Part shown: positions 8,479 to 17,571 of the stretch, one piece after another
Layout of the letters: every line of letters begins with the position of its first letter
How positions within the stretch are numbered: the first letter of the stretch is position 1
From: Paenibacillus koleovorans NBRC 103111
GTDB taxonomy: Bacteria; Bacillota; Bacilli; Paenibacillales; NBRC-103111
Length of the DNA stretch: 64,000 nt
Assembly (NCBI RefSeq): GCF_004000845.1
Contig: NZ_BIMA01000014.1
Coordinates: forward strand, 1-64,000
Direction: 5' to 3'
Position numbers and translations under genes: made by a program
The notes under the pieces: generated by a model
Databases searched by the model: none
The model's input: only the letters and a program-made list of their open reading frames with translations
Told to the model about the DNA's origin: nothing

Positions 8479-10644
8479 ATGACAAACGATCGGCGTTTAC
8501 AAAAAATACTTGGTGCTATTCTGGCAGGGTGTGCGGCTGTCATGCTCTTGCTCTATCCGTTAACCGCGGCCGCGGAGGTGGAATATATCACCTACACCAA
8601 GGATAACGAAGGGACGATCCTCCGGACGCATCCTGCCTATGCCCCGGTAAGAGTTATCGGAACTGGGCTGATGGAGCCGGAGAAGGACAACCCCCAGGTG
8701 CTCAAGCCTTCTCCGATGGCGAGTCCAAAAGATCTGTTCATCGATAGCCGGGATCATATTTATGTGGTCGATACAGGCAATAATCGGTTGATCGAATTCG
8801 ACGATCAGGGGAATTGGCTGCGGTACTTGAAGGTTCCGGAAAGTCCGTTGAATAAGCCGGAAGGAATCTTCGTCACTCCGCAGGGAGATATTTATGTCGC
8901 GGACACCGGGAACAAACGGGTTGTAAAGCTGACGCCGGAAGGAAAGCTTGTGCGAGCTTACGAAAAACCCGAATCAAACTATATCCCGGATGCGTTCAAG
9001 TATGACCCGATCAGGCTCGTCGTCGACAAACGGGGATTTCTATACATTGCTACCTTAGGCGGCTATCAGGGGTTGCTGCAGTTGGATCCAGAAGGGGAGT
9101 TTCAACGATTCTACGGAGTGAATACAACCGAACTGACTCCGCTCGATCGCATTAAGCGAATGCTCTACACCGATCAAATGTATGCCAACGAAATCAGCAA
9201 GCTGCCGGGCTCCATTAGCAGTGTCGCGATTGATAGGGATGGTTTTATCTATACGGCGACCGCGGGCAAGGTGACTTCCAATCAAGTGAAGAAGCTTAGT
9301 ATTCGCGGTCAGAACATGCTCAAGTACAACAACAACAATGGCGAGAAAAAGAGCCGGGAGTTCGGCGAGATCCCTCCTTCGGGACGTATATTTATTTCCG
9401 GGCAAGGCTACTTGCCGACTCAGCTCATCGACCTGGCCGTCGATCTGGACGGAAATATCACCACCATTGACAGCAGCTATAAGGTCATCAGCCGATATGA
9501 CGCCAGCGGCAACCTGCTCTACTACTGGGGTGGAATATCGTCTAACTCCACCACCCGTCTGGGATTGGTTAAAAATCCGGCGGCGGTTGACTCGAATTCA
9601 AAAGGGGATCTCCTGATTCTGGACAATACGGAAGGAAACATTCAATGGTTTCGCCAGTCTGAATTCGGCTCGTTGGTGAGCAAGGCGAACATGCTCACAA
9701 TCGAGGGACGATACGAGGAAAGCGAGGAATTGTGGCAGGAGGTGCTTCGGTATCATGCATTCTTCACGCCAGCCCATCTGGGGCTTGCGAAGGCCGCCTT
9801 TAAAAAAGGGGATTACAAGCTTGCGCAAGCTTACTTTTATGAAGGAGGAAGCCGCTCCGGCTATTCGGATGCATATTGGCAAATCCGCCTGAAGTGGTTC
9901 CAATCCCATTTTTCCACGCTGATAACGGCTGTACTGGCATTTGTGTTTGGTGTCGTCCTTTTCAACCGATTGACGCGCCGCAGCAAATGGCGACAATCCT
10001 GGAGAAATCGAAAGCGGAATCCGTTCCCCATCTTCGAACAGCTGAGACATACCTTCACGATATTAAAACATCCGATCGACGGGTTTAGCGCATTGCGCCA
10101 CGAGGGGAAGGGCAGCTATGGCAGCGCTCTCGTATTGCTCGCGATTACGTTTGCCGCTCTCGTATTTTCCCGACTCCAAACAAGCTTCACCTTCAACCCG
10201 GTTAATCCGGACAGGTTTAATGTGTTGATCCTCTTGGGCGAATTTGCTGTTTTGTGGCTCGGTTGGGTCATTTGCAACTACCTGGTGAGCTCGATTCTAC
10301 AAGGGGAGGGGCGTTTCCGCGATGTGTTTATCGCCAGCAGCTATGCTTTATTTCCGTTTATTATCATTGGGATCCCGTTAGCGCTGATTTCCAATATCAT
10401 GACTTTGTCGGAGCTGTCCATTTTCAATTATATGAAGAATGCCATTCTCATTTGGCTCGGGTTTCTCTTTATTTGGAAAATTCAGTCTCTGCAAAATTAT
10501 ACGGTGGGCGAAACATTAAGGAACGTGGTGTACACGACCTTTGCCTTTTCCGTCTTGATTGTTTTATGCGGGATCATTTTCGGTTTGTCTAGCGATTTGA
10601 AATCGTTCCTATTTGAAATTTACCAGGAGGTGAGGTTGCGATGA
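8479..10644 (+). CDS. NHL beta-propeller, TPR and Yip1-domain membrane protein
   Basis: A 721-residue protein with an uncommon architecture. Signal-like segment 1-32; an extracytoplasmic NHL-type propeller at about 80-390 (repeats such as YVVDTGNNRLIEFD and YVADTGNKRVVKL); a TPR-like helical pair at about 403-455 (GRYEESEELWQEVL, GDYKLAQAYF); a transmembrane helix at 477-497; then a Yip1-type multi-helix membrane domain (about 520-715). ATG 8479 is used because GGGGGG ends 8 nt before it; the GTG codons at 8470 and 8473 overlap that site. It sits between two permease pairs and overlaps the next gene by 4 nt, so it is almost certainly part of the transport machinery or its cell-surface apparatus. 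The biochemical role is unknown. Confidence 0.82.
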   Translation: MTNDRRLQKILGAILAGCAAVMLLLYPLTAAAEVEYITYTKDNEGTILRTHPAYAPVRVIGTGLMEPEKDNPQVLKPSPMASPKDLFIDSRDHIYVVDTGNNRLIEFDDQGNWLRYLKVPESPLNKPEGIFVTPQGDIYVADTGNKRVVKLTPEGKLVRAYEKPESNYIPDAFKYDPIRLVVDKRGFLYIATLGGYQGLLQLDPEGEFQRFYGVNTTELTPLDRIKRMLYTDQMYANEISKLPGSISSVAIDRDGFIYTATAGKVTSNQVKKLSIRGQNMLKYNNNNGEKKSREFGEIPPSGRIFISGQGYLPTQLIDLAVDLDGNITTIDSSYKVISRYDASGNLLYYWGGISSNSTTRLGLVKNPAAVDSNSKGDLLILDNTEGNIQWFRQSEFGSLVSKANMLTIEGRYEESEELWQEVLRYHAFFTPAHLGLAKAAFKKGDYKLAQAYFYEGGSRSGYSDAYWQIRLKWFQSHFSTLITAVLAFVFGVVLFNRLTRRSKWRQSWRNRKRNPFPIFEQLRHTFTILKHPIDGFSALRHEGKGSYGSALVLLAITFAALVFSRLQTSFTFNPVNPDRFNVLILLGEFAVLWLGWVICNYLVSSILQGEGRFRDVFIASSYALFPFIIIGIPLALISNIMTLSELSIFNYMKNAILIWLGFLFIWKIQSLQNYTVGETLRNVVYTTFAFSVLIVLCGIIFGLSSDLKSFLFEIYQEVRLR

Positions 10645-12911
10645 GAGGCTATATCCGGCGTTATTATAAAATAGGTCTTACCCTTCTGGTGCTGCTTGGG
10701 ATTACCGCTTATGTCGCAACTAATCTCCAAATCGAAACGATTCACAGGCAAGCTCAGAAGCTTGCCACCAATTCGCCGGGAGCGGAGAAGGTCAATCCGG
10801 GACCTGCCGAGCTGCCCGATGAGTCCACCTTTCAAACTGTAAGCGAGAACGACCGCTTTCGGCTTAAGCTGGACGCCAAAACCGCCCATTTTCTTGTCGA
10901 GGATAAGAAGGACGGGCGCATCTGGCGATCGTACCCGGACCCGGCACAGTGGGCGAACGAGAAGGTAGGAAGCTTGTGGAGAACCCATCTTCGTTCCCCT
11001 ATCATGCTGCAGTTTGCCGATCTGACGACGGGAAAAATACAGCCAAGGGAAACGAATCTTCTGGAGGAACGGGGGACGATCCGAAATTTGCAGATGGTCG
11101 CCGGCGGCTTCCGGCTGACCTTCGATATCCCCTCCAAGGAATTCTCCATTCCGGTGGAAGTGAAGCTGGAGAAGGATTCCGTGGTTACCCGTATACTGGA
11201 CTCCGATTTGCAAGAAGGGAATTTAAGCTTAATGTGGATTCGCCTGTATCCGTTCTTCGGCGCGGAACGATCGGAGGGCCAGCAAGGATATATGTTTATT
11301 CCGGACGGCTCCGGCGCACTCATCCAGTACGACCCAGGGAGCATCAATGGAAACCGGGTTTACCAGGAACCGGTCTATGGCCATGACTTTAGCTTTCAAT
11401 TGACCAGCCTTCCGATTCCGGGAATCAATCCGACCCCGCAAGCCACCAATAACCTAAGGCATAAAATATTCGCCCCGGTTTTCGGTGCCAAAAATGAAAA
11501 TCGGGCCTTCCTGGCCGTGCTTGAGGAAGGAGCCGAGTATGCCGAGATTGTAGCCTCCCCTGCAGGAGCGTTCAGCTCCTATAATTGGGTAACCAGTCAA
11601 TGGAATTATCGTTTGAAATTTCGTCAAGTAACGAACCGCGAGAGAAATCTGTCCTTCGAAACGTACGATAAAAACGAACGATTCCGAAGCGACAGAACGG
11701 CAAGATATTTTCTGCTCGACAGGTCAGCGTCTGATTACAGCGGGATGGCTCAACGATTTAGAAGCTACTTAATGGATGTTTACAAGCTGACCAAGGTCAA
11801 GCCTAAATCCAGCCATCTGCCGATGGATATTATCGTAGTCGGCGGAGACAGCGCGAAGGGACTGCTCTGGGATCGCTACATCAAGGCGACGTCGACATCG
11901 GAAGCTATGCGATTGCTTCAAAGACTATACGGACTCGGTATAGACAATATGACTGTGCGTTACTGGGGTTGGCAAAAAGGCGGATTTGGCGAAACGGGCG
12001 GTCTGACCAAGGTCGACTCCAGACTCGGCGGCGACAAGGGAATGAAGGATTTTATTGCGTTTGCCCACTCTCTGGATATTCCCGTTTATATGCGGTTGGA
12101 CTATACGCGAAATACGACCGGAGCCGGGGGCTTCTTTAGCCGAATCCACGGATTGCGCAGTAAGGGAGGGAATCCGATTGAAAAGTTCGCGAGCCTGCCT
12201 TTTATCAATCGAATCGTAAATGAAGATATCCCGTATCTGCAAAGTCTCGGAATGGACGGAGTCGAGCTTCATGGAATCGGCGAATATTTAAGCAGCGATT
12301 ATAATAGCCGATCCGGCACATCCCGCGACGAAAGCACACGCCTGCAGCAATCGATCATCGAGAAGCTTCGCGAGACGCAAGGGAAAGTAATCGGGTACCG
12401 ACCCAGCTTTTTCGCCGCACCTCTAGTTGATGGAGTAGCGAGCCTTGAGGATGATTATTCAAAGGACCTTTTTACAGCTACCGGGGTACCGTTTCTCCAA
12501 ATTGCCCTTCACGGTCTCATCCCGTACACAGCCAAGCCATCCAATGAACGGGACGAATATCAGAAGCAGTTTCTCCATGATCTGGAGTTCGGCTCCAATC
12601 CGTCCTATCTGTTTACGGGCTCGGATTCGAGCAACTTGAAGTATATGCAGCACTTATCGTTCTTCAATCCCTCGTACAAGGATTGGGAGCAGGCGGCCGT
12701 TCAGGAGTACCTGAAGTTTAGCGAGGCGCTTGGAGACGTACAGGATCAATTCATCGTCAATCACCGGATCCTTTCCAGCGAGGTTCGGGAAACCACGTAT
12801 GAGAACGGCAAACGTATTGTAGTCAACTACGGCGTAACCTCCTATTCGTACAATGGAATGAGCGTACCGCCGAAAAATTACCTGGTTGTTCGAGGAGGGG
12901 GAAAACCGTGA
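10641..12911 (+). CDS. Membrane-anchored DUF5696-type glycosidase-like protein
   Basis: A 756-residue protein with an N-terminal signal anchor (11-28) and a large extracytoplasmic part. Residues about 60-370 look like a beta-rich, GH-type N-terminal domain (EVKLEKDSVVTRILD; FIPDGSGALIQYD). Residues about 385-690 look like a (beta/alpha)8 barrel (MTVRYWGWQKGGFGE; DIPVYMRLDY; SLGMDGVELHGIGEYLSSD). This arrangement and gene context match the DUF5696 family as I remember it, found next to sugar ABC genes in Paenibacillus. Acidic residues in the D-G-V-E-L-H segment are candidate catalytic groups. It overlaps its neighbours on both sides by 4 nt. A role trimming glycans at the membrane before import is inference. 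Confidence 0.7.
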   Translation: MRGYIRRYYKIGLTLLVLLGITAYVATNLQIETIHRQAQKLATNSPGAEKVNPGPAELPDESTFQTVSENDRFRLKLDAKTAHFLVEDKKDGRIWRSYPDPAQWANEKVGSLWRTHLRSPIMLQFADLTTGKIQPRETNLLEERGTIRNLQMVAGGFRLTFDIPSKEFSIPVEVKLEKDSVVTRILDSDLQEGNLSLMWIRLYPFFGAERSEGQQGYMFIPDGSGALIQYDPGSINGNRVYQEPVYGHDFSFQLTSLPIPGINPTPQATNNLRHKIFAPVFGAKNENRAFLAVLEEGAEYAEIVASPAGAFSSYNWVTSQWNYRLKFRQVTNRERNLSFETYDKNERFRSDRTARYFLLDRSASDYSGMAQRFRSYLMDVYKLTKVKPKSSHLPMDIIVVGGDSAKGLLWDRYIKATSTSEAMRLLQRLYGLGIDNMTVRYWGWQKGGFGETGGLTKVDSRLGGDKGMKDFIAFAHSLDIPVYMRLDYTRNTTGAGGFFSRIHGLRSKGGNPIEKFASLPFINRIVNEDIPYLQSLGMDGVELHGIGEYLSSDYNSRSGTSRDESTRLQQSIIEKLRETQGKVIGYRPSFFAAPLVDGVASLEDDYSKDLFTATGVPFLQIALHGLIPYTAKPSNERDEYQKQFLHDLEFGSNPSYLFTGSDSSNLKYMQHLSFFNPSYKDWEQAAVQEYLKFSEALGDVQDQFIVNHRILSSEVRETTYENGKRIVVNYGVTSYSYNGMSVPPKNYLVVRGGGKP

Positions 12912-13780
12912 ATGCTCCGGCAAGAAGATTCAAGTCATCCACCATTCGTAAGCTCGAAGGAGCTCTTTTCCTCTCCCCTTGGATCGCAGGGTTCTTATTA
13001 TTCATGGCGTTTCCGCTAGGGTATTCGCTCTATATGAGCTTTCATCAGGTCAAGATTACCGCCTCAGGCATAACAACCGTACCAAAGGGCTTTTTCTACT
13101 ATAAATATATTCTATTTGAAAATGCCGACCTGCTTTACAATCAATTGCTTCCGTTTCTTCGCCAAGCTTTGCTTATGCTGCCGGTCATTGTCGTGTTTTC
13201 CCTGCTGATTGCGATTATTCTGAATCAGAAGTTTTGGGGCCGGACGTTTTTCCGGGCGGTTTTCTTTCTTCCGGTTATATTTACAACCGGGCAAGTCATC
13301 AATGAATTTATTTCGCAAGGCAAGGGCGATTTGAATTTTCTCGAGCGATATAACTTAACGGCTCTGATTCTCACTTACTTACCTTCCTCTTGGGCAACGC
13401 CGATTGTCGGGGTCATCAATTCTTTCGTCCTTGTCCTCTGGTATTCCGGCGTGCAAATATTGATTTTTCTTGCCGGTCGCCAGACGATTCCCCCTTCGGT
13501 TTACGAAGCGGCCCGAATCGACGGGGCCAATCCTTGGGAAGTGTTCTGGAAAATCACTTTGCCTGCCATGCTGCCTTTTATCCTCCTGAATCTCATCTAT
13601 ACGACGGTCGACTTGTTCACGTATCCGTCTAATCCGATATTGACGAGGGTGAATACGGCCGATTATGGACTTTCAAGCGCATTGGCATGGATTTACTTTT
13701 CAATTATATTCCTGTTTCTTGGACTGGCCTTCCTTCTGTTCAATCGGGTATTCCGTAGCATAAAGCCCCCTGTAGGGTAA
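12908..13780 (+). CDS. ABC sugar transporter permease, MalF/UgpA type (pair 2)
   Basis: A 290-residue permease with six helices and a canonical EAA loop (EAARIDGANPWEVFWKITLP). The start is GTG overlapping the upstream stop by 4 nt, with GAGGAGGGG as ribosome-binding site. It is the first member of the second permease pair in an operon that has only one binding-protein gene. Either the pore subunits exchange, or the second pair serves another ligand or another binding protein. Confidence 0.92.
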   Translation: MNAPARRFKSSTIRKLEGALFLSPWIAGFLLFMAFPLGYSLYMSFHQVKITASGITTVPKGFFYYKYILFENADLLYNQLLPFLRQALLMLPVIVVFSLLIAIILNQKFWGRTFFRAVFFLPVIFTTGQVINEFISQGKGDLNFLERYNLTALILTYLPSSWATPIVGVINSFVLVLWYSGVQILIFLAGRQTIPPSVYEAARIDGANPWEVFWKITLPAMLPFILLNLIYTTVDLFTYPSNPILTRVNTADYGLSSALAWIYFSIIFLFLGLAFLLFNRVFRSIKPPVG

Positions 13781-13799
13781 GAAAGGAGCGGTTACACAG

Positions 13800-14771
13800 A
13801 TGCTTAAGCAAGAAATCAGGAATAAACGATTCGGCATTCAAAAGCTCTCGATTCGGACCTATTTAACGAAAACCCGGCTCTTTCTGCTTGGCAAGGAGGC
13901 AGATAAAAGCTTATTGTTCAAGCTCTTTATTTACCTGATCCTGATCGATACCGCATATATTTACTTAAATCCGCTATTCTATATGGTCTCGACGATGGTT
14001 AAGAACGCAACCGACTTAGTCGACCCCTCGGTCACATGGATTCCGCATTCCATCTTTACGGGTACGCTGACCGACGCTTGGAGGAAGGTGGAATTCCCGA
14101 AGGCGTTCAGCATCAGTCTCTCCTTATCCGTTTCTGTCGCGTTGCTCCAGACTCTTTCGTGTGCCGTTGCGGGCTATGCATTTGCCCGGCTGGAAATCCC
14201 GTTCAAGAACTTTTGGTTTTTTTGCTTGCTGCTGGCCTTTATCGTCCCGCCTCAGGTCATCATTCTGCCTAACATCCTTGCGGCAAGCCAAATCTTCCAT
14301 GTGATGAAGACGTATTACCCGTTAATTGTCCCCGCCATCTTCGGTCATGGACTTAAAGGCGCCTTATTTGTCATCATCTACAGACAGTTTTTCTCCACGC
14401 AGCCGAAGGAATTGGAGGAAGCGGCGAGGATTGACGGTGCGGGCGCTTTCCGCGTGTTCTCGCGGGTCATGCTGCCTCTGGCCAAACCGGCGATCCTTGT
14501 AGTCTTTCTATTCTCCTTTGTCTGGACCTGGAATGACAGCTACACACCGGGCATGTATTTGCCTGGAGTAAAGGACTTGCCGCTTTCTCTGGGAATCTCG
14601 CAAATATCCGCCGAACTTACCGCACAGGCTGCGGAGACGGGGCCTTCCATATTCGATGGGCCGATCCGGATGGCCGGGTCTTTCCTGATCGTTCTGCCGC
14701 CGCTTCTCCTGTATTTATTTGCTCAACGTTGGTTCATTGAAAGTGTGGAACGAACAGGTTTAGTGGAATAG
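13800..14771 (+). CDS. ABC sugar transporter permease, MalG/UgpE type (pair 2)
   Basis: A 323-residue permease with a longer than usual basic N-terminus (about 45 residues before the first helix), six helices and the EAA loop EAARIDGAGAFRVFSRVMLP. AAGGAG lies at a normal distance from the ATG. It is the last gene of the import operon; a strong terminator begins 7 nt after its stop. Confidence 0.92.
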   Translation: MLKQEIRNKRFGIQKLSIRTYLTKTRLFLLGKEADKSLLFKLFIYLILIDTAYIYLNPLFYMVSTMVKNATDLVDPSVTWIPHSIFTGTLTDAWRKVEFPKAFSISLSLSVSVALLQTLSCAVAGYAFARLEIPFKNFWFFCLLLAFIVPPQVIILPNILAASQIFHVMKTYYPLIVPAIFGHGLKGALFVIIYRQFFSTQPKELEEAARIDGAGAFRVFSRVMLPLAKPAILVVFLFSFVWTWNDSYTPGMYLPGVKDLPLSLGISQISAELTAQAAETGPSIFDGPIRMAGSFLIVLPPLLLYLFAQRWFIESVERTGLVE

Positions 14772-14777
14772 CAACGT

Positions 14778-14806
14778 AGCCCCGGTAATGAATCGGGGCT
14801 TTTTTA
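14778..14806 (+). terminator. Rho-independent terminator of the ABC import operon
   Basis: A perfect AGCCCCG / CGGGGCT stem with an 8-nt loop is followed by TTTTTT. It separates the import operon from the exporter gene. Confidence 0.9.
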
Positions 14807-14839
14807 ATCATGATATGAATGGATATGGGGGCTTTATCC

Positions 14840-16759
14840 GTGAGAGATGAGAAGGAACGGACTAATCGGGAACTATTTCGCCGATATTTACGTTTTGTCA
14901 AACCATACCGATACTGGATCATACTGATTATTGTTTTGGGTGTTGCGCAGTTTATCGTGCCGCTGACAACGCCGTGGATGACCAAGATTATGCTTGACCA
15001 GGTGCTTCCCGGTGTCCAGGGGGCCTGGTCGCTTACCAAGGTGGTCGGCGTGCTGGCGATTTTATCCGTTTATGGGATTCTGATTAATTTTATCCGCAAC
15101 TGGGTGACCGCCCGGCTTGGCAATCGAATGGTCGTCGATATTCGCCGGCAGCTGTATGCTCATATGCAAAGATTATCGCAACGTTACTACGATACCCGGC
15201 AAGTCGGCGGTGTCGTGTCCCGGATTTTGCACGACGTGAATGGCGCCCAAAACCTTATCGGCGGAGGGATCATCAATCTGATCATCGATCTGTTTCTCGT
15301 TTTGTTCGCGGGGTTCATGCTGTTTCAGCTCGATACGAAGCTGGCGCTGTTGTCCTTATGGCTGCTGCCGCTCCACTACTTGACGTTTACGAATTTAAAT
15401 GTCCGCATTCGGTTCGCCTGGCGGTCCGTACATCGCCAGCACGAGCGCATGTCGGGCGTGCTCACGGAGAGGATCGCCGGCATGAAGGTCGTACAGGCTT
15501 TCAATCGAGAGGATCTCGAGATGAATCGCTTTAATCGTCAAGCAGGCTGGCAATACCAATACGCCATGCGCGCCCACTTGCTGTCCAATGGCTTGGGCAG
15601 ATTGAGCCAGACGTTCAACGACGCAGGAGGGTTGATCATTTGGCTGGTCGGCGGCTCACTCGTGCTCGATAAGGAGATGTCGATCGGCGGATTAATTGCT
15701 TTTCAAGCCTATTTGTCCCAACTATACGGGCCGATTCAACGATTTTCGGAAGTAAATGTCACCATTCAGAACTCGCTTGCCAACATCGAACGTATTTTCG
15801 AAGTGTTCGACGAGGAGCCAGAGGTTGCAAGCAAGCCGGCAGCCATTCGGATTCCTGCGGAATGCCGGGGGGATATTGAGTTCCGCGAGGTGTCCTTTAC
15901 TTATGTTACGGAACGAATGGACACAAGAGCGCGGATTGGCAATTGGGATCCGGACCGGGCGCCTCTTCAGAAGCCGTCGAAGCCTTTTTATTTCATCCCG
16001 CCCAGGACTCGACCCGAACCGCCGCCTATGATTACGGAATGGAGCGATGCGCTCCACCGCATCAGCTTTCATGCGAGAGCAGGGCAAGTGATCGCATTCG
16101 TCGGGCCTAGCGGCGCGGGAAAATCAACGATCGTGAACTTCATCCCGCGATTTTACGATCCCGTCCATGGAGCCGTGCTGCTCGACGGCATCGATCTCCG
16201 GGAGTATGACGTGCATGATCTGCGCAATCAAATCGCGCTTGTCCTGCAGGACAACATTCTATTCTCGGGCACGGTCTATGAGAATATTGTGTATGGCCGA
16301 CCGGAAGCGACGCCTGAAGAAGTGTATGCTGCCGCCCATGCCGCCCATGCGCATAGCTTCATCATGGAATGGGAGCAGGGCTACGAGACCATGCTCGGCG
16401 AGCGCGGGGTCAGGCTGTCGGGAGGACAGAAGCAGAGGCTCGCTATTGCCAGAGCGTTGCTCAAAAATCCGCGCATCCTCATTCTCGATGAAGCCACATC
16501 GGCGCTTGATGCGGAATCCGAGGAGCTCGTTACTCAGGCTCTCGAGCTGCTGATGAAGGGACGTACAACGTTCGTCATTGCGCACCGACTCGCCACCGTC
16601 GTCCGGGCGGACCAGATTCTTGTGATAGATCGGGGCCGAATTGTCGAGAACGGCTCCCACCAGGAGCTGCTGAGCCAGAACGGACTTTATCGGGAGCTGT
16701 ACGAGAAGCAGCTTAAGGCGATGAAACCCGAGGAATTGAAGTTGGTTGGGGAAACGTAA
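14840..16759 (+). CDS. ABC exporter, fused membrane and ATPase domains (MsbA/BmrA type)
   Basis: A 639-residue half-transporter with six transmembrane helices (about 20-310) and a nucleotide-binding domain (about 345-615). The NBD has Walker A GPSGAGKST (422-430), signature LSGGQKQR and Walker B ILILDEATSALD. An odd stretch of roughly 48 residues rich in Pro and Arg (about 356-403) sits between the first two strands of the NBD, where relatives have about eight residues. The start is set at GTG 14840 because GGGGG lies 8 nt upstream; the ATG at 14819 has no ribosome-binding site. It homodimerises in this family and exports drugs, lipids or peptides; the substrate is unknown. A response regulator and kinase follow, which suggests stress-controlled expression. 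Confidence 0.9.
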   Translation: MRDEKERTNRELFRRYLRFVKPYRYWIILIIVLGVAQFIVPLTTPWMTKIMLDQVLPGVQGAWSLTKVVGVLAILSVYGILINFIRNWVTARLGNRMVVDIRRQLYAHMQRLSQRYYDTRQVGGVVSRILHDVNGAQNLIGGGIINLIIDLFLVLFAGFMLFQLDTKLALLSLWLLPLHYLTFTNLNVRIRFAWRSVHRQHERMSGVLTERIAGMKVVQAFNREDLEMNRFNRQAGWQYQYAMRAHLLSNGLGRLSQTFNDAGGLIIWLVGGSLVLDKEMSIGGLIAFQAYLSQLYGPIQRFSEVNVTIQNSLANIERIFEVFDEEPEVASKPAAIRIPAECRGDIEFREVSFTYVTERMDTRARIGNWDPDRAPLQKPSKPFYFIPPRTRPEPPPMITEWSDALHRISFHARAGQVIAFVGPSGAGKSTIVNFIPRFYDPVHGAVLLDGIDLREYDVHDLRNQIALVLQDNILFSGTVYENIVYGRPEATPEEVYAAAHAAHAHSFIMEWEQGYETMLGERGVRLSGGQKQRLAIARALLKNPRILILDEATSALDAESEELVTQALELLMKGRTTFVIAHRLATVVRADQILVIDRGRIVENGSHQELLSQNGLYRELYEKQLKAMKPEELKLVGET

Positions 16760-16787
16760 TGGTTGGCTGACCGTTTGAACGTGAAGC

Positions 16788-16816
16788 CCGACATGAAGAG
16801 CATTATGGGATATACT
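16788..16816 (+). promoter_or_regulatory. Possible promoter for the two-component pair
   Basis: TATACT at 16811-16816 (5/6 to the -10 consensus) lies 17 bp after CCGACA (4/6 to the -35 consensus), in the 105-bp gap before the response-regulator start. The assignment is tentative because read-through from the exporter gene is equally possible. Confidence 0.35.
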
Positions 16817-16864
16817 AGTGATAACAACTTGTCTCGGCTGACATCCATGATCGGGGGAGAAAGC

Positions 16865-17569
16865 ATGCGGATATTAATAGTAGAAGACGAACCGAAGATT
16901 CGCGAGATGCTGATCCTGTATTTCAAGAACGAAGGATGGAACGCAGACTACACCCCTAACGGCAATGAAGCGATTCGAATGTTCGGACGAGAGCCATACG
17001 ATTTGATTGTACTTGATCTCATGCTGGAAGGGCTTCAGGGGGAAGAGGTTTGCGGTCTCATTCGAAAACAATCCAGTGTGCCGATCATCATGCTGACATC
17101 AAGGGCAAGAGAATCGGATACGGTCAAGGGATTGAATCTAGGCGCAGACGATTATATCGTCAAGCCGTTTAGGGCCAAGGAGCTGGTAGCTCGCATTCAT
17201 GCGCTCATGCGGCGGGTTGGGCCAGGGACCAAAGCGGAGGAGGAGGAGCCGGCGCGTGTATTTAATGGCGGTCAACTGGCCATTCTGCCTGTAGAGAAGC
17301 AAGTGCTTGTAAAAGGTCGGCATGTAAGCTTGACCGGGACCGAATACAAGCTTCTTCAAGTTTTGAGCGCGAGACCGGCGCGTGTGTTCAGTCGTGAAGA
17401 ATTGGTCTCACTGGTCCATGGACATAGCTTTGAGGGCGATGACCGAACGATTGACGCGCATATTAAAAACCTGCGCAAAAAAATCGAGCCGGATCATACA
17501 CAGCCCTCTTATGTCGTGACTGTGATCGGGCTGGGCTATAAATTTGGCATGAAAGCCGATGGAGTATAG
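16865..17569 (+). CDS. OmpR/PhoB-family response regulator
   Basis: A 234-residue regulator. The receiver domain has the acidic pocket (E7, D8), phospho-acceptor Asp51 (VLDLML), Thr78 and Lys100 (DDYIVKPF). The C-terminal winged helix (about 135-230) ends in the typical DAHIKNLRKKIEPD and VIGLGYKF segments. The frame is open from 16763, but ATG 16865 is preceded by GGGGGAG and gives the standard family N-terminus. The kinase gene follows after 2 nt, so the two form a cognate pair. Target genes are not evident; the upstream exporter is the nearest candidate. Confidence 0.93.
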   Translation: MRILIVEDEPKIREMLILYFKNEGWNADYTPNGNEAIRMFGREPYDLIVLDLMLEGLQGEEVCGLIRKQSSVPIIMLTSRARESDTVKGLNLGADDYIVKPFRAKELVARIHALMRRVGPGTKAEEEEPARVFNGGQLAILPVEKQVLVKGRHVSLTGTEYKLLQVLSARPARVFSREELVSLVHGHSFEGDDRTIDAHIKNLRKKIEPDHTQPSYVVTVIGLGYKFGMKADGV

Positions 17570-17571
17570 CG

